DNA of 64,000 nucleotides from Chlorogloea sp. CCALA 695. GTDB taxonomy: Bacteria > Cyanobacteriota > Cyanobacteriia > Cyanobacteriales > Chroococcidiopsidaceae. A program made the position numbers and the translations under genes. The notes beneath the pieces are model-generated. The model saw only the letters and a list, made by a program, of their open reading frames with translations. It made no database searches and was not told the DNA's origin. Positions within the stretch are counted from its first letter, which is position 1, and each line of letters opens with the position of its first letter. Below, one piece after another: positions 17,274 to 26,600 of the stretch. The stretch covers positions 62,001 through 126,000 of the forward strand of contig NZ_PVWN01000009.1 in assembly GCF_003003885.1 (NCBI RefSeq), given 5' to 3'.

Positions 17274-17355
17274 GATAGAAATTAGCAAATCTAAAGAAAA
17301 TATTACAAGTATCTCATTTTCGAGAAATATCTGTAATGATAGATACAGTTGAAAT

Positions 17356-17378
17356 AGAGTCAGCCTTATAAAGACTCT
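17356..17378 (+). terminator. Small hairpin downstream of yqeG
   Basis: AGAGTC pairs with GACTCT across an 11-nt loop. It is weak on its own and lies between yqeG and the stronger hairpin at 17405. Confidence 0.3.
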
Positions 17379-17404
17379 AACCATAAATAATACTAAATAT
17401 CTTC

Positions 17405-17444
17405 GTAAAGCGTCAGCCTCACTATAGAGGAACTGGCGCTTTAC
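17405..17444 (+). terminator. Strong hairpin terminator ahead of proB
   Basis: GTAAAGCGTCAG pairs with CTGGCGCTTTAC (one G-U pair) and an inner CCTC/GAGG stem extends it; AATTTTTC follows. It ends only 16 bp before the proB ATG, so it may also influence proB expression as a leader structure. Confidence 0.75.
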
Positions 17445-17460
17445 AATTTTTCTATAGAAA

Positions 17461-18564
17461 ATGTCTCAAACCATAGTTATAAAAATTGGCACTTCTAGCC
17501 TGACTCAACCGCAAACTGGACAGCTTGCTCTATCTACAATCGCCACATTGGTAGAAGTTTTAAGTCAGTTGCGGCAACAAGGTCATAGAGTAATTTTGGT
17601 ATCTTCAGGAGCCGTGGGGGTGGGCTGTGCGCGGTTAGGATTAACGGAAAGACCAAAAGAAGTTGCCCTTAAGCAAGCGGTAGCCGCCGTAGGTCAAGGA
17701 CGATTGATGCGCGTGTACGACGATTTATTTAACACCCTCGGTCAGCCCATTGCTCAAGTGCTTTTAACTCGCGGCGACTTAGTAGCACGAAGTCGTTATA
17801 TGAATATCTACCGTACCTTTGCAGAGTTACTCAAATTAGGTGTAATTCCGGTAGTTAATGAAAATGACACCGTAGCAATAGAGGAATTGAAGTTTGGCGA
17901 TAATGATACATTGTCTGCTCTAGTTGCAAGTTTAGTGGAAGCAGACTGGCTATTTTTGTTAACCGATGTCGATCGCCTTTATTCTGCCGATCCGCGCTCT
18001 TTTCCTGACGCTCAACCAATTTCTTTAGTTAAAAACATCAACGAATTAGCTGAGCAAGTACAAAAGAGCGATCGCCCATCAAAATGGGGTACGGGGGGAA
18101 TGACCACAAAAATTGCCGCCGCCCGGATTGCTACCACAGCCGGGGTGCGGACAGTAATTACTCAAGGCAATCCGCACAACATTCAAAGAATTTTGTTGGG
18201 AGAAGCTTTAGGGACAGAGTTTGAACCCCAAAAAGAACCTAATAAGGCGCGTAAACGTTGGATTGCTTACGGTTTAGTACCAATGGGAAAATTAACCTTA
18301 GATCCAGGCGCAGTTAAAGCCATTGCTCAAGAAAGAAAGTCTTTACTGGCGGCGGGAATTACTGCTATTGCTGGAGAATTTGAAAGTCAAGAAGCGGTAG
18401 AATTGTGTGATCTAAATGGTTTAGCGATCGCACGAGGAATTGTTAATTACAACCGCAGCGAACTGCAACAGATTTTAGGGAGACATTCAAGCGAAATATC
18501 GACAATTTTAGGCTATGCGGCGGCGGAAACTGTGGTTCACCGCGATAACTTGGTGCTAACTTAA
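17461..18564 (+). CDS. proB: Glutamate 5-kinase ProB
   Basis: ProB phosphorylates glutamate as the first step of proline synthesis. The 367-residue protein has the amino-acid kinase domain ([10 protein letters not shown] at the start, [26 protein letters not shown], and [18 protein letters not shown]) and a C-terminal PUA domain from about residue 275 ([12 protein letters not shown] to [17 protein letters not shown]). The ATG is 16 bp after a strong hairpin. thrB follows after 39 bp on the same strand. Confidence 0.97.
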   Translation: MSQTIVIKIGTSSLTQPQTGQLALSTIATLVEVLSQLRQQGHRVILVSSGAVGVGCARLGLTERPKEVALKQAVAAVGQGRLMRVYDDLFNTLGQPIAQVLLTRGDLVARSRYMNIYRTFAELLKLGVIPVVNENDTVAIEELKFGDNDTLSALVASLVEADWLFLLTDVDRLYSADPRSFPDAQPISLVKNINELAEQVQKSDRPSKWGTGGMTTKIAAARIATTAGVRTVITQGNPHNIQRILLGEALGTEFEPQKEPNKARKRWIAYGLVPMGKLTLDPGAVKAIAQERKSLLAAGITAIAGEFESQEAVELCDLNGLAIARGIVNYNRSELQQILGRHSSEISTILGYAAAETVVHRDNLVLT

Positions 18565-18603
18565 GATGGCTAAAGAGAGCTAACAAAATTAGGAATTATT
18601 CAA

Positions 18604-19509
18604 ATGACGGCTATTAATATTACTGTTCCCGCCACTACTGCAAACTTAGGGGCGGGTTTTGATTGTATCGGCGCTGCTTTAACTCTGTACAACCAATTCA
18701 AATTTACTCCTATTGATTCGGGCTTTAGCATCTCTGTTAGTGGTTTAGAAGCGCAAAAAGTCAGCACTGATGACAGCAATCTAGCCTATCAATCTTTTGT
18801 CAAATTTTATCAACATAGAGGCGAAAAGACTCCCCCCGTAAATATTGAAATTAAGCTAGATGTACCTCTGGCGAGGGGTTTGGGTAGTTCGGCAACGGCA
18901 ATTGTCGGGGGGTTAATGGGGGCAAATCACTTAGCGGGGTTGCCTTTGAGTCAAGAAGAAATTATCGAGATGGCGATCGCTATTGAAGGTCATCCAGATA
19001 ATGTAGTTCCCGCCTTACTAGGTGGCTGTCGGTTAGCAGCTAGTGGAGATAATTGGGCAATTTGCGATGTACCTTGGCATGAATCTATTATTCCTGTAGT
19101 TGCTATCCCAGATTTTGAGCTTTCCACCGCAGAAGCACGGCGAGTTTTACCAACTCAAGTTAGCCGCGCTGATGCGATTTTTAATACGGCGCATTTGGGT
19201 TTATTAATTCGCGCTTTGCAAACTGGGCGCGCTGATTGGCTCAAGGTGGCATTGCAAGACAGGTTACATCAACCTTATCGTCAAGGATTGATTCATGGCT
19301 TTGAAGCAGTACAAACCGCCGCTCTAGAGGCGGGTGCGTTGGGTTTGGTCATTAGTGGTGCAGGCCCCACTCTACTCGCTTTGGTGGATAAAATTCAGGC
19401 GGCGAATGTAGAAAGGGCGATCTCCTTGGCTTGGCAATCTGCGGGGGTAACGGTGGATGTGCGATCGCTCAATCTCGATTCTCAAGGCGCTAGGGCTGAT
19501 GTTATCTAA
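18604..19509 (+). CDS. thrB: Homoserine kinase ThrB
   Basis: This GHMP kinase of 301 residues phosphorylates homoserine in threonine synthesis. It starts with VPATTANLGAGFDCIGAAL, has the ATP-binding PLARGLGSSATAIVGG near residue 89, EGHPDNVVPALLGG and the C-terminal GLVISGAGPTLLAL. It follows proB closely, so both may be on one transcript, and two hairpins follow its stop. Confidence 0.97.
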   Translation: MTAINITVPATTANLGAGFDCIGAALTLYNQFKFTPIDSGFSISVSGLEAQKVSTDDSNLAYQSFVKFYQHRGEKTPPVNIEIKLDVPLARGLGSSATAIVGGLMGANHLAGLPLSQEEIIEMAIAIEGHPDNVVPALLGGCRLAASGDNWAICDVPWHESIIPVVAIPDFELSTAEARRVLPTQVSRADAIFNTAHLGLLIRALQTGRADWLKVALQDRLHQPYRQGLIHGFEAVQTAALEAGALGLVISGAGPTLLALVDKIQAANVERAISLAWQSAGVTVDVRSLNLDSQGARADVI

Positions 19510-19520
19510 GTTTCAATTTA

Positions 19521-19548
19521 AAGACAGCAGCTAATTAACGGCTGTCCT
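19521..19548 (+). terminator. Hairpin after thrB
   Basis: AAGACAGC at 19521 pairs through GACAGC/GCTGTC with the segment ending near 19546, then CTTAAC. A modest stem, placed 11 bp after the thrB stop. Confidence 0.55.
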
Positions 19549-19616
19549 TAACTCTACATTTAGTTACAAAAATCACCCCTTATCATTAACCAAGTATTTG
19601 TACTTATGACTTAAAT

Positions 19617-19637
19617 AAGTCCGCCTACAGCGGACTT
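19617..19637 (+). terminator. Second hairpin between thrB and the dienelactone hydrolase gene
   Basis: AAGTCCGC (19617-19624) pairs perfectly with GCGGACTT (19630-19637) around a 5-nt loop, followed by TAGTATTTG. It could act as a back-up terminator or a 5' leader structure for the next gene, 92 bp downstream. Confidence 0.55.
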
Positions 19638-19729
19638 TAGTATTTGTAGCCCTACTTAGGCAAGATGTTTAAGTTTAATTAATCGCGCTAAGATAATTTT
19701 CCAGTTATCTACTTTTCTTTTTCGATCAA

Positions 19730-20533
19730 ATGAAAGTTTTATCTTCTTTAGCGATCGCATCCATTGTAACTATGGTCTGTTCAACCTCAGCTTTTGCCAA
19801 AGTGCAAACCCAAGTTGTTGAATACAAGCACGGAAACACCGTACTACAAGGCTATTTAGCCTACGATGACGCAATCAAAGGGCAACGTCCGGGAGTGATG
19901 GTTGTGCATGAATGGACGGGCTTAGGCTCTTATGTTAAGAAGCGCTCTGAGCAATTAGCAAGCCTTGGCTACGTTGCTTTTGCTGTTGATATGTATGGTA
20001 AAGGTATTAGACCAACTAATCCCAAGGATGCTGCTACCCAAGCTACTATATACAAGTCTAACCGCCAATTGATGCGCGATCGCGCGGCGGCAGGATTGAA
20101 AGTATTACAAGACAACAAACTTACCGACAAAAACCGCATTGCTGCTATTGGTTACTGTTTTGGTGGCACTACAGTTTTAGAAGTCGCGCGAAGCGGTGCA
20201 AATGTTGCAGGTGTAGTTAGCTTTCATGGCAACTTAGACACGCCCAACCTCAAAGATGCTACAAAGATCAAAAGTAAAGTTTTAGTTTTACACGGTGCGG
20301 ACGATCCTTTAGTGCCTAAAGCTCAAGTTGATACTTTTGAAAACGAGATGCGTCAAGCAAAAGTAGATTGGCAATTAACAAAGTATGGAGGAACAGTACA
20401 TAGTTTTACTAATCCTGAAGCTGGTAACGATGTCTCAAAAGGTGTAGCTTACAACGCTACCGCCGATAGACGCTCTTTTGCAGATATGCAGCAGTTTTTT
20501 GCAGAACTGTTTGCAGTTAAGAAACCTAAGTAA
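19730..20533 (+). CDS. Secreted dienelactone hydrolase family protein
   Basis: The alpha/beta hydrolase of 267 residues has an N-terminal signal peptide (MKVLSSLAIASIVTMV, then CSTSAFAK with an AFA-K cleavage site), so it is probably periplasmic. The catalytic triad is readable: C143 in AAIGYCFGGTT, D191 in HGADDPLVP and H224 in GGTVHSF. The Cys nucleophile is typical of dienelactone hydrolases rather than Ser esterases. The natural substrate is unknown. A hairpin built from two HIP1 sites lies between it and the convergent Pmp3-like gene. Confidence 0.92.
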   Translation: MKVLSSLAIASIVTMVCSTSAFAKVQTQVVEYKHGNTVLQGYLAYDDAIKGQRPGVMVVHEWTGLGSYVKKRSEQLASLGYVAFAVDMYGKGIRPTNPKDAATQATIYKSNRQLMRDRAAAGLKVLQDNKLTDKNRIAAIGYCFGGTTVLEVARSGANVAGVVSFHGNLDTPNLKDATKIKSKVLVLHGADDPLVPKAQVDTFENEMRQAKVDWQLTKYGGTVHSFTNPEAGNDVSKGVAYNATADRRSFADMQQFFAELFAVKKPK

Positions 20534-20545
20534 ATAATATTAAGG

Positions 20546-20575
20546 GCGATCGCTTACATTTAAAATAGCGATCGC
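20546..20575. terminator. Bidirectional terminator made of two HIP1 octamers
   Basis: GCGATCGCT (20546-20554) pairs with AGCGATCGC (20567-20575) across a 12-nt AT-rich loop, between the convergent dienelactone hydrolase and Pmp3-like genes, with TTTAT following on the plus side. Both arms contain the palindromic HIP1 motif. Confidence 0.65.
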
Positions 20576-20583
20576 TTTATCCT

Positions 20584-20745
20584 TTACTTTTTGGACAAAA
20601 TTATCCACACCGCATGAATAATTCCAGGTATATAGCCAAAAAGTGTCAAAACAATATTTATCCAAAAATCCTTTCCTATCCCTACTTGTAGGAAAACACC
20701 TAGAGGAGGTAAGAAAATTGCAGCTATTAAGCGAATAATATCCAT
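20584..20745 (-). CDS. Pmp3/YqaE family small membrane protein
   Basis: A 53-residue protein, MDIIRLIAAIFLPPLGVFLQ continuing with GKDFWINIVLTLFGYIPGIIHAVWI, reads cleanly on the minus strand with GGAG 8 nt before the ATG. Two hydrophobic segments and the PPLGVFLQVG...FWINIVLTLFGYIPG pattern are diagnostic of the Pmp3/YqaE (UPF0057) family of stress-associated membrane proteolipids, linked in yeast and plants to membrane potential and salt or cold tolerance. A longer frame that overlaps it in another phase has no credible protein features. Confidence 0.92.
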   Translation of the reverse strand: MDIIRLIAAIFLPPLGVFLQVGIGKDFWINIVLTLFGYIPGIIHAVWIILSKK

Positions 20746-20862
20746 AGTAGTCTCCTTTGTAGCCTACCATGCCATCAGGCGATCGCAGCTACTATATTAC
20801 TTTTTCAATATGTCACAAATTGGCAAAGGCGACATCTTTATGGAGATAGATTGAATAAGCTT

Positions 20863-21222
20863 TCAACCGCCACTAATTTTAGCCTTATAACCCAACTGCG
20901 TCAAAATCTGTAAAAGCTTTTGGGTATGTTCTCCCTGAATTTCAATTTCATTTTCTTTGACTGTTCCCCCCGTGCCGCACTGGCTTTTCAGCTTTTTCAC
21001 AAGTTCAACCAAAGTTTCATTTTTAGCTTTAAAACCAGTAATTACAGTAACAGTTTTGCCTTTACGTCCTTTGCGGGAAGCTTGGATTCTGACATCTTGC
21101 TCTGAAGCGGGTAAATCGGGAACACCTCTTGCTAAAGCTGGATTATTATCGCCAAACTCTTGATAAACAAAACGGGTTTGACTAGATTTAGTCGAGTCAG
21201 AATTGCGATTAGGTGATGCCAT
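20863..21222 (-). CDS. SUI1/YciH family translation factor
   Basis: The protein of 119 residues has an unconserved N terminus (MASPNRNSDSTKSSQTRFVY) and a C-terminal SUI1 domain: VRIQASRKGRKGKTVTVITGF, LVELVKKLKSQCGTGGTVKE and IEIQGEHTQKLLQILTQLGY. The GTGGTVK loop and EIQG are the eIF1-type signature. Bacterial YciH proteins have been proposed to discriminate start codons or repress translation in stress. ATG 21222 is preferred over a start 51 bp further upstream because the extra residues are hydrophobic and atypical. Confidence 0.92.
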   Translation of the reverse strand: MASPNRNSDSTKSSQTRFVYQEFGDNNPALARGVPDLPASEQDVRIQASRKGRKGKTVTVITGFKAKNETLVELVKKLKSQCGTGGTVKENEIEIQGEHTQKLLQILTQLGYKAKISGG

Positions 21223-21377
21223 AAAAATAATTAAGCCGATTAGCCTATCTATCCTAACTTGTGCAAGCTCCATTGCCGCCAGAATGCCACAGCAGCGCTA
21301 CCATTTATAATTAAAACTATACCCAAACTTCTAATACTTATTTTTACTGTTGCTCAAGGTTCCGAAACTAATTAATA

Positions 21378-21890
21378 ATGCGAAAACTTTTGCCAGGAAT
21401 GTTATTTACTGTACTTACTCTCTCTAGCTGCGATATTCCTTTAAATGCAGACATTGGCTTACCACCACCGGAAACTATCGCCGCTTCTCCAGTAAAACCC
21501 CCTTCAGCTATGGAAAAATCTATTCATCAACAAATTAATCAATATCGTCAGTCGCGTAAATTGCCGCCTTTAACTCTTGATTCTCGCATTAGCGCCCAAG
21601 CAAAAATTCATAGTCAAAATATGGCAAGTGGTAAAGTACCTTTTAGCCATGATGGATTTGAGCAACGCGTCTCTATTATCCGTCGCCAAATTCCCTACCA
21701 AGCGGTGGCGGAAAATGTTGCTTTCAACCAAGGTTATTCTAACCCCGCCGAGCAAGCTGTTGAGGGTTGGATTAAAAGTGATGGTCATAGAGTCAATATT
21801 GAAGGTCAATATAACTTAACGGGTATCGGCATTGTCAAAAATGCCAAGAATGAATACTATTTTACTCAGCTATTTATTAACCGCCGCTAA
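21378..21890 (+). CDS. CAP/SCP domain lipoprotein
   Basis: The protein of 170 residues has a lipoprotein signal ending LTLSS-C18, a short linker, and a CAP (SCP/PR-1-like) domain from about residue 48: INQYRQSRKLPPLTLDSRIS, AKIHSQNMASGKVPFSHDGFEQR, AENVAFNQGYSNPAEQAVEGWIKSDGHRVNIEG, YYFTQLFI. The paired His and Glu of the CAP cavity are present. Bacterial members are secreted or surface proteins, mostly of unknown function. The exonuclease gene begins 4 bp after its stop. Confidence 0.9.
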   Translation: MRKLLPGMLFTVLTLSSCDIPLNADIGLPPPETIAASPVKPPSAMEKSIHQQINQYRQSRKLPPLTLDSRISAQAKIHSQNMASGKVPFSHDGFEQRVSIIRRQIPYQAVAENVAFNQGYSNPAEQAVEGWIKSDGHRVNIEGQYNLTGIGIVKNAKNEYYFTQLFINRR

Positions 21891-21894
21891 TATA

Positions 21895-22524
21895 ATGCAA
21901 CTACCAGATTTTCAAGTATGCGATCGCGATCTTAGCGACAACACACTATCGCAGTATTTAACCTCTGAAGCTGTTGCCATAGATACCGAAACTATGGGAT
22001 TATTGCCCACGCGCGATCGCCTATGTTTAGTACAAATATGCGATGCTCAAGGTATAGTAACGGTAGTCCGCATTGCCAAAAATCAAGCCGATGCCCCCAA
22101 TTTAAAACAATTATTAGAAAATATTAATGTTGTTAAAGTCTTTCATTTTGCCCGGTTTGATTTAGCAACTTTACGCCAATATTTGCATATTCTAGTAACG
22201 CCTGTATTTTGTACAAAAATTGCTAGTAAATTAGCTAGAACTTACACTAATCGACACGGCTTGAAAGATTTAATTCAAGAATTAGAAAACGTAGAATTAG
22301 ATAAAAGCGCTCAAAGTTCTGATTGGGGAAATGCAGCAAACTTATCAGATAAGCAATTAAATTATGCGTCTAATGATGTGCGTTATCTCCTAAGTGCTAG
22401 ACAAAAATTAATCGCCATGCTAGAACGCGAAGAAAGATTAGAGCTTGCCAATAAATGCTTTGAAGCTCTGCCAACTATGGTGAGTTTAGACTTATTACAA
22501 TTCAAAGACTTATTTGAGCATTAA
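21895..22524 (+). CDS. RNase D-like 3'-5' exonuclease
   Basis: A DEDD-family exonuclease domain of 209 residues without the HRDC domains of full-length RNase D. Exo I is VAIDTETMGL with D30 and E32, Exo II is FHFARFDLATLRQ, and Exo III is LNYASNDVRYLL with the Tyr and Asp of the DEDDy type. It probably trims RNA 3' ends. The ATG at 21895 is preferred over an overlapping earlier start inside the CAP gene. The 4-bp gap suggests cotranscription with that gene. Confidence 0.9.
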   Translation: MQLPDFQVCDRDLSDNTLSQYLTSEAVAIDTETMGLLPTRDRLCLVQICDAQGIVTVVRIAKNQADAPNLKQLLENINVVKVFHFARFDLATLRQYLHILVTPVFCTKIASKLARTYTNRHGLKDLIQELENVELDKSAQSSDWGNAANLSDKQLNYASNDVRYLLSARQKLIAMLEREERLELANKCFEALPTMVSLDLLQFKDLFEH

Positions 22525-22683
22525 TAAATTACTAACAATAAAATTTGTTAATTTAAACTAATTATATATCGTTAGACTGATGCGAAGAATAGCCGAACAT
22601 TAAAGAATATGAGGCAATGATTGCAGCGTTTAATCTGCGATCAAACTTGTTCAATCGATTAAAGCATGGTAGGAGTATTTAAT

Positions 22684-23115
22684 ATGAAGCGTGTAACTTC
22701 TTGGCTGCAAAGCATTAAAATAAAGCAGATTATAACAGTGTTTCTGGTAGGGTTAACTTTTTTAGTTGGTAGTGCCTTTGACATTCACGGCAATCAACTA
22801 CAAGCTCAAGCAGAAGCCATAACACCCGAAGCAACTCAGTACAAAGTAGAGGGTAGAAGTGAGGGAGAAGTTAAAGTAGATAGAATCAAAGATAACGCCG
22901 AAAAATCTGCAAAACTGCTCCAAGACGAAGGACTAAACATTAAAAATAGAGCCGCCGAAGGTAAAGGCAAAAATATATTTGAAAATATAAAAGAGAAACT
23001 CAATCTTGACGAACCAATCGATCCAGGCACAAAAAAAGCTGGAGAGCAATTGATAGAAGCAGCAGAAGATGTAGTTAAAGCTCCTCAAAAAGCCTTAAAT
23101 GATATTAGCAAGTAA
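22684..23115 (+). CDS. Secreted or membrane-anchored Lys/Glu-rich protein of unknown function
   Basis: The protein of 143 residues has one hydrophobic N-terminal segment (IITVFLVGLTFLVGSAFDI), then a charged, coil-like mature part rich in Lys, Glu and Asn (DRIKDNAEKSAKLLQDEGLN, IKNRAAEGKGKNIFENIKEKL, KAPQKALNDISK). This resembles stress-associated LEA- or CsbD-like proteins but I recognise no defined family. AGGAG lies 8 nt before ATG 22684, which decides the start over an ATG 18 bp upstream. A clear terminator follows. Confidence 0.65.
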   Translation: MKRVTSWLQSIKIKQIITVFLVGLTFLVGSAFDIHGNQLQAQAEAITPEATQYKVEGRSEGEVKVDRIKDNAEKSAKLLQDEGLNIKNRAAEGKGKNIFENIKEKLNLDEPIDPGTKKAGEQLIEAAEDVVKAPQKALNDISK

Positions 23116-23137
23116 GCTAAAATAGAATTTTTAAAAG

Positions 23138-23165
23138 CAATCCCTCCTAAACTTAGAAGGGATTG
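23138..23165 (+). terminator. Intrinsic terminator after the secreted protein gene
   Basis: CAATCCCTCCTAA (23138-23150) pairs with TTAGAAGGGATTG (23153-23165) with one mismatch, and TTTTA follows. Confidence 0.8.
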
Positions 23166-23662
23166 TTTTATGGAATCTCTTAGACTTATTAAATTATCGA
23201 AATCAGTTTTTTATCCCACTTAATGGAAATTGAAGCTATAAAGCTTGCTAAAAGTCTCAAACGTCAATAGGTAAATACACTTTTAAGTGCAAAAGCGGTG
23301 GTTGTACTTACTTTCAAAACAAACTTGCTCAAATTAAGCTTACAACGCTGAGTTTCTAGGAAAATTTAGCGATCGCCTCTGTTGCTTGCTTGCTTGCTTC
23401 AGACAATTGCCTTCCTAAATTATAACCTATCAAACATTTTTTGATTTACAAAATTATATAAACAAACTTCCTTTGTTCCGACTTTAGAGGGAGTTAGGGT
23501 AATGAGCCAGCGATACATATAGGAGATGGAGCTACAAATAAGTAGCCAAACAGTAGTTAGCAATTGACGTTTATAAAACTATTTTATAAATGCCGAACGC
23601 GTAGTACGCAAATCGTTGTGTAAAAAGAACTAATTACTTTAAGTTAGCAAAGAAGGAAAGAT
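23166..23662. other. Non-coding interval upstream of the repeat protein gene
   Basis: About 500 bp without a convincing gene. It holds one HIP1 site (near 23369), four tandem TTGC units (23382-23397), and a hairpin TTATAAA/TTTATAA near 23575. AAGGAAAG just before 23663 is the ribosome-binding site of the next gene. No RNA gene was recognised. Confidence 0.5.
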
Positions 23663-26600
23663 ATGGATTTGAGTACAATTACTCCGTTATATAGCCAATA
23701 CTTGGGAGTAACGAAAGTTGTGGAAACCCAAGTAAGCGCTATACCCCAGACTGTAGCTTTATTTTCAGCACCGCAATTTTTAGTAGCATTGATTGCGGGT
23801 GTCTTGATGGCTTTTGCTTTTCAATTACTATTAACAAACTTCTCCGTTGCCTTCGGTATTTCGGCTTTGGGAGGTTCGTCTAATTCTGATGAATCGGAAA
23901 GTTTAGGCAGCACTATTCGCAAAATAGAAACGGCGGTTGGTCTTTGGACTTTAATCACCGTTAGTATTGCTTTATTTATCGCTTGTTTTTTAGCAGTAAA
24001 ACTGAGCTTAGTTAGTAGTGCAGTTTTAGGCGCAATTACAGCTATTGTTATTTGGTCTACTTACTTTTCGTTGCTAGTTTGGGTAGGTTCAACTACCGTA
24101 GGTTCGTTAATTGGATCAGTTGTAACTACTGCTACATCAGGCTTTCAAGGATTGATGGGAACTGCCGCTACCGCTATGGGTGCAAGCGCCGCTTCATCGC
24201 AATTAGTTTCAACAGCCGAATCTATTACCGCCGCAGTGCGCCGCGAATTGACTTCGGGAATTGACCCCAATAGTATCCGCGATACTTTGCAAAGTTCTTT
24301 AAGCAATCTGCAATTACCTAAGCTAGATGTAGAGGAAATTCGCAGCCAGTTTGAGAAAATACTTAGCACCTCAGATTTGCAAAGCCTAGCAGGAAATGAA
24401 GGCTTAAATATTGATCGTCAAACGCTAGTAGATTTAGTTAGCAGTCGTACCGACTTTTCTAAGCAAGATATTAGTAAAGTTGTCGATCAACTAGAAGGTG
24501 CTTGGAAAAATGTAGTTGGTCAGCCACAACAAGATCCGCAAACCCAGATTCAGAAATTTTTACAGTCTGCGACTCCCGAAGAATTGACTTCCTCTGATTT
24601 AGCCGCACAACTCCAAAAGTTGGTTACAGGCGCTCAAAGTAACGGACAAAAAAGCGGCGGAATGATGAGCCAAGCCTTGCAACTAGGAGCAAGTTCATTG
24701 CTGGGAACAGTTCTAAAAAGAACAGATTTGTCCGATTTGGATATAGAAAAAATTTCCGGTCAATTAAAGCAGTTGACAGGTAAAGCAACGGAACAAGTTA
24801 GTAAAGTTGGTACTGCGGTAGCTGAAAAAGCACCTAAACTAGGTTTCAACACTATCAAAGCCGATGTAGATCATTACTTGCAAGATTCTTATGCTTGGCA
24901 TTTAAACCGCGAGACAATTAAAAGTGAGTTTAAAGATGTCATCTACGACCCAGAAGCCGACCCAGCAACCGTTAAAAGACATTTAGAGCAAATAGATAAA
25001 GAGTATTTTACTCAACAATTAACCTCTCGTGGCGACTTGTTACCAGCCAAAATTACCGAAGTCGCCGAACAACTAGAGAGTATTCGCACTGAAGTTTTAG
25101 GTAGTTTGCAAGATGCACCCCAGGGAGAAACAAAAGATATCCGCGCTTCGGTGGAAGAATATCTGAGTAAGACAGGCAAAGAAGAACTAAATCCTGAAGG
25201 AATTAAACAAAACTTCCAGAAATTATTAGAAGACCCACAAGCAGGATTTGAGGCGCTGCGCGATCGCCTGAGTCAATTTGACCGCGATACCTTTGTCCAA
25301 CTCCTCAGCCAGCGTCAAGACATCAGCAGCGAGGAAGCACAGGGGATAGTTAGCCAGTTAGAAACCTCCCGCGATGGTGTTGTTAATAAAGCTAAAGAAG
25401 TTCAAGAACAAGCTAAAGCTAAAGCTACTGAGGTACGGACTAAAGTTGAAGAATATCTCCGCAATACTAATAAGGAAGAATTAAACCCTGAAGGTATTAG
25501 GCGCGATTTTCAAACCCTTTTTGCCGATCCACAAGCTGGACTTAGCGTACTTGGGGAAAGATTGAGCCAGTTTGACCGCGATACATTGGTACAACTGCTC
25601 AGTCAGCGTCAAGATTTGAGCGAGGAGCAAATTAACCAAACCCTCGATCAAATAGAATCAGTACGCAGTAACATTTTACAAGCGCCGCAGAAACTAGCCG
25701 GAATTGCTCAAGAACAATACGAGCAAACTACAACAAAAATTGCTGAATACCTCCGCAATACCAACTTAGAAGAACTCGATCCTGAAGGAATCAAGCGCGA
25801 TTTAACTAAATTGCTCGAAGATCCAAAACAAGGTGCTTCCGCATTGCGGGAAAGATTGTCGCAAGTAGATCGGGAAACCTTAGTAAAACTCCTCAGCCAA
25901 CGCCAAGACTTGAGCGAGGAGCAAGTTAACAAAACAATTGACCAATTGCAATCGGGAATTAGCAGCATTGTTAAAGCACCCCGTCGGTTAGCAACTCGCG
26001 CTACACAGCAAGTTGTTGATTTTGAAGCTAATCTCGAAAGCTATTTGCGAAATACTAATAAAGACGAACTAAACCCAGACGACATTAAACGCGATTTGCA
26101 ACTACTACTCAACGATCCGCGCTCTGGTTTGGGAAGCATAGGCGATCGCTTATCTAAGTTTGATCGTTCTACTCTAGTATCGCTATTATCCCAACGGGAA
26201 GATATTAGCGAAGAAGAAGCAAACCGGATCGCCGACCAAGTAGAATCAGTCCGCAACTCAATTGTGGAACAAGCGCAAAAAATCCAGCAAACTGTCACCT
26301 CAGCCGTTGAGGGAGTATTGGGTAATGTCCGTAATTACCTAAATGGTTTAGAACGTCCTGAGTTAAATTACGAGGGTTTGCAGCAAGACTTCAGCAAGGT
26401 ATTTGACGATCCCCAAGCCGGATTTAGCGCCTTGCGCGAAAGATTGTCGCAATTTGACCGCGAAACCTTAGTAGCTGTCCTTAGTTCCCGCGAAGACATT
26501 TCCGAAGCCGATGCTAACCGGATTATTGCTCAAATTGAAGGAACTAGAGACAAAGTATTGCAACAAGGTGAGCGCATTCAAAAAGAAACCCAAAGACGCT

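Noticed and set aside
20540-20770. 76-residue frame on the minus strand over the Pmp3 gene
   Set aside because: It is out of phase with the clear 53-residue Pmp3/YqaE protein and has no domain or membrane pattern of its own.
23382-23397. TTGC tetramer array as a functional repeat
   Set aside because: Only four units in non-coding DNA; not distinguishable from chance.
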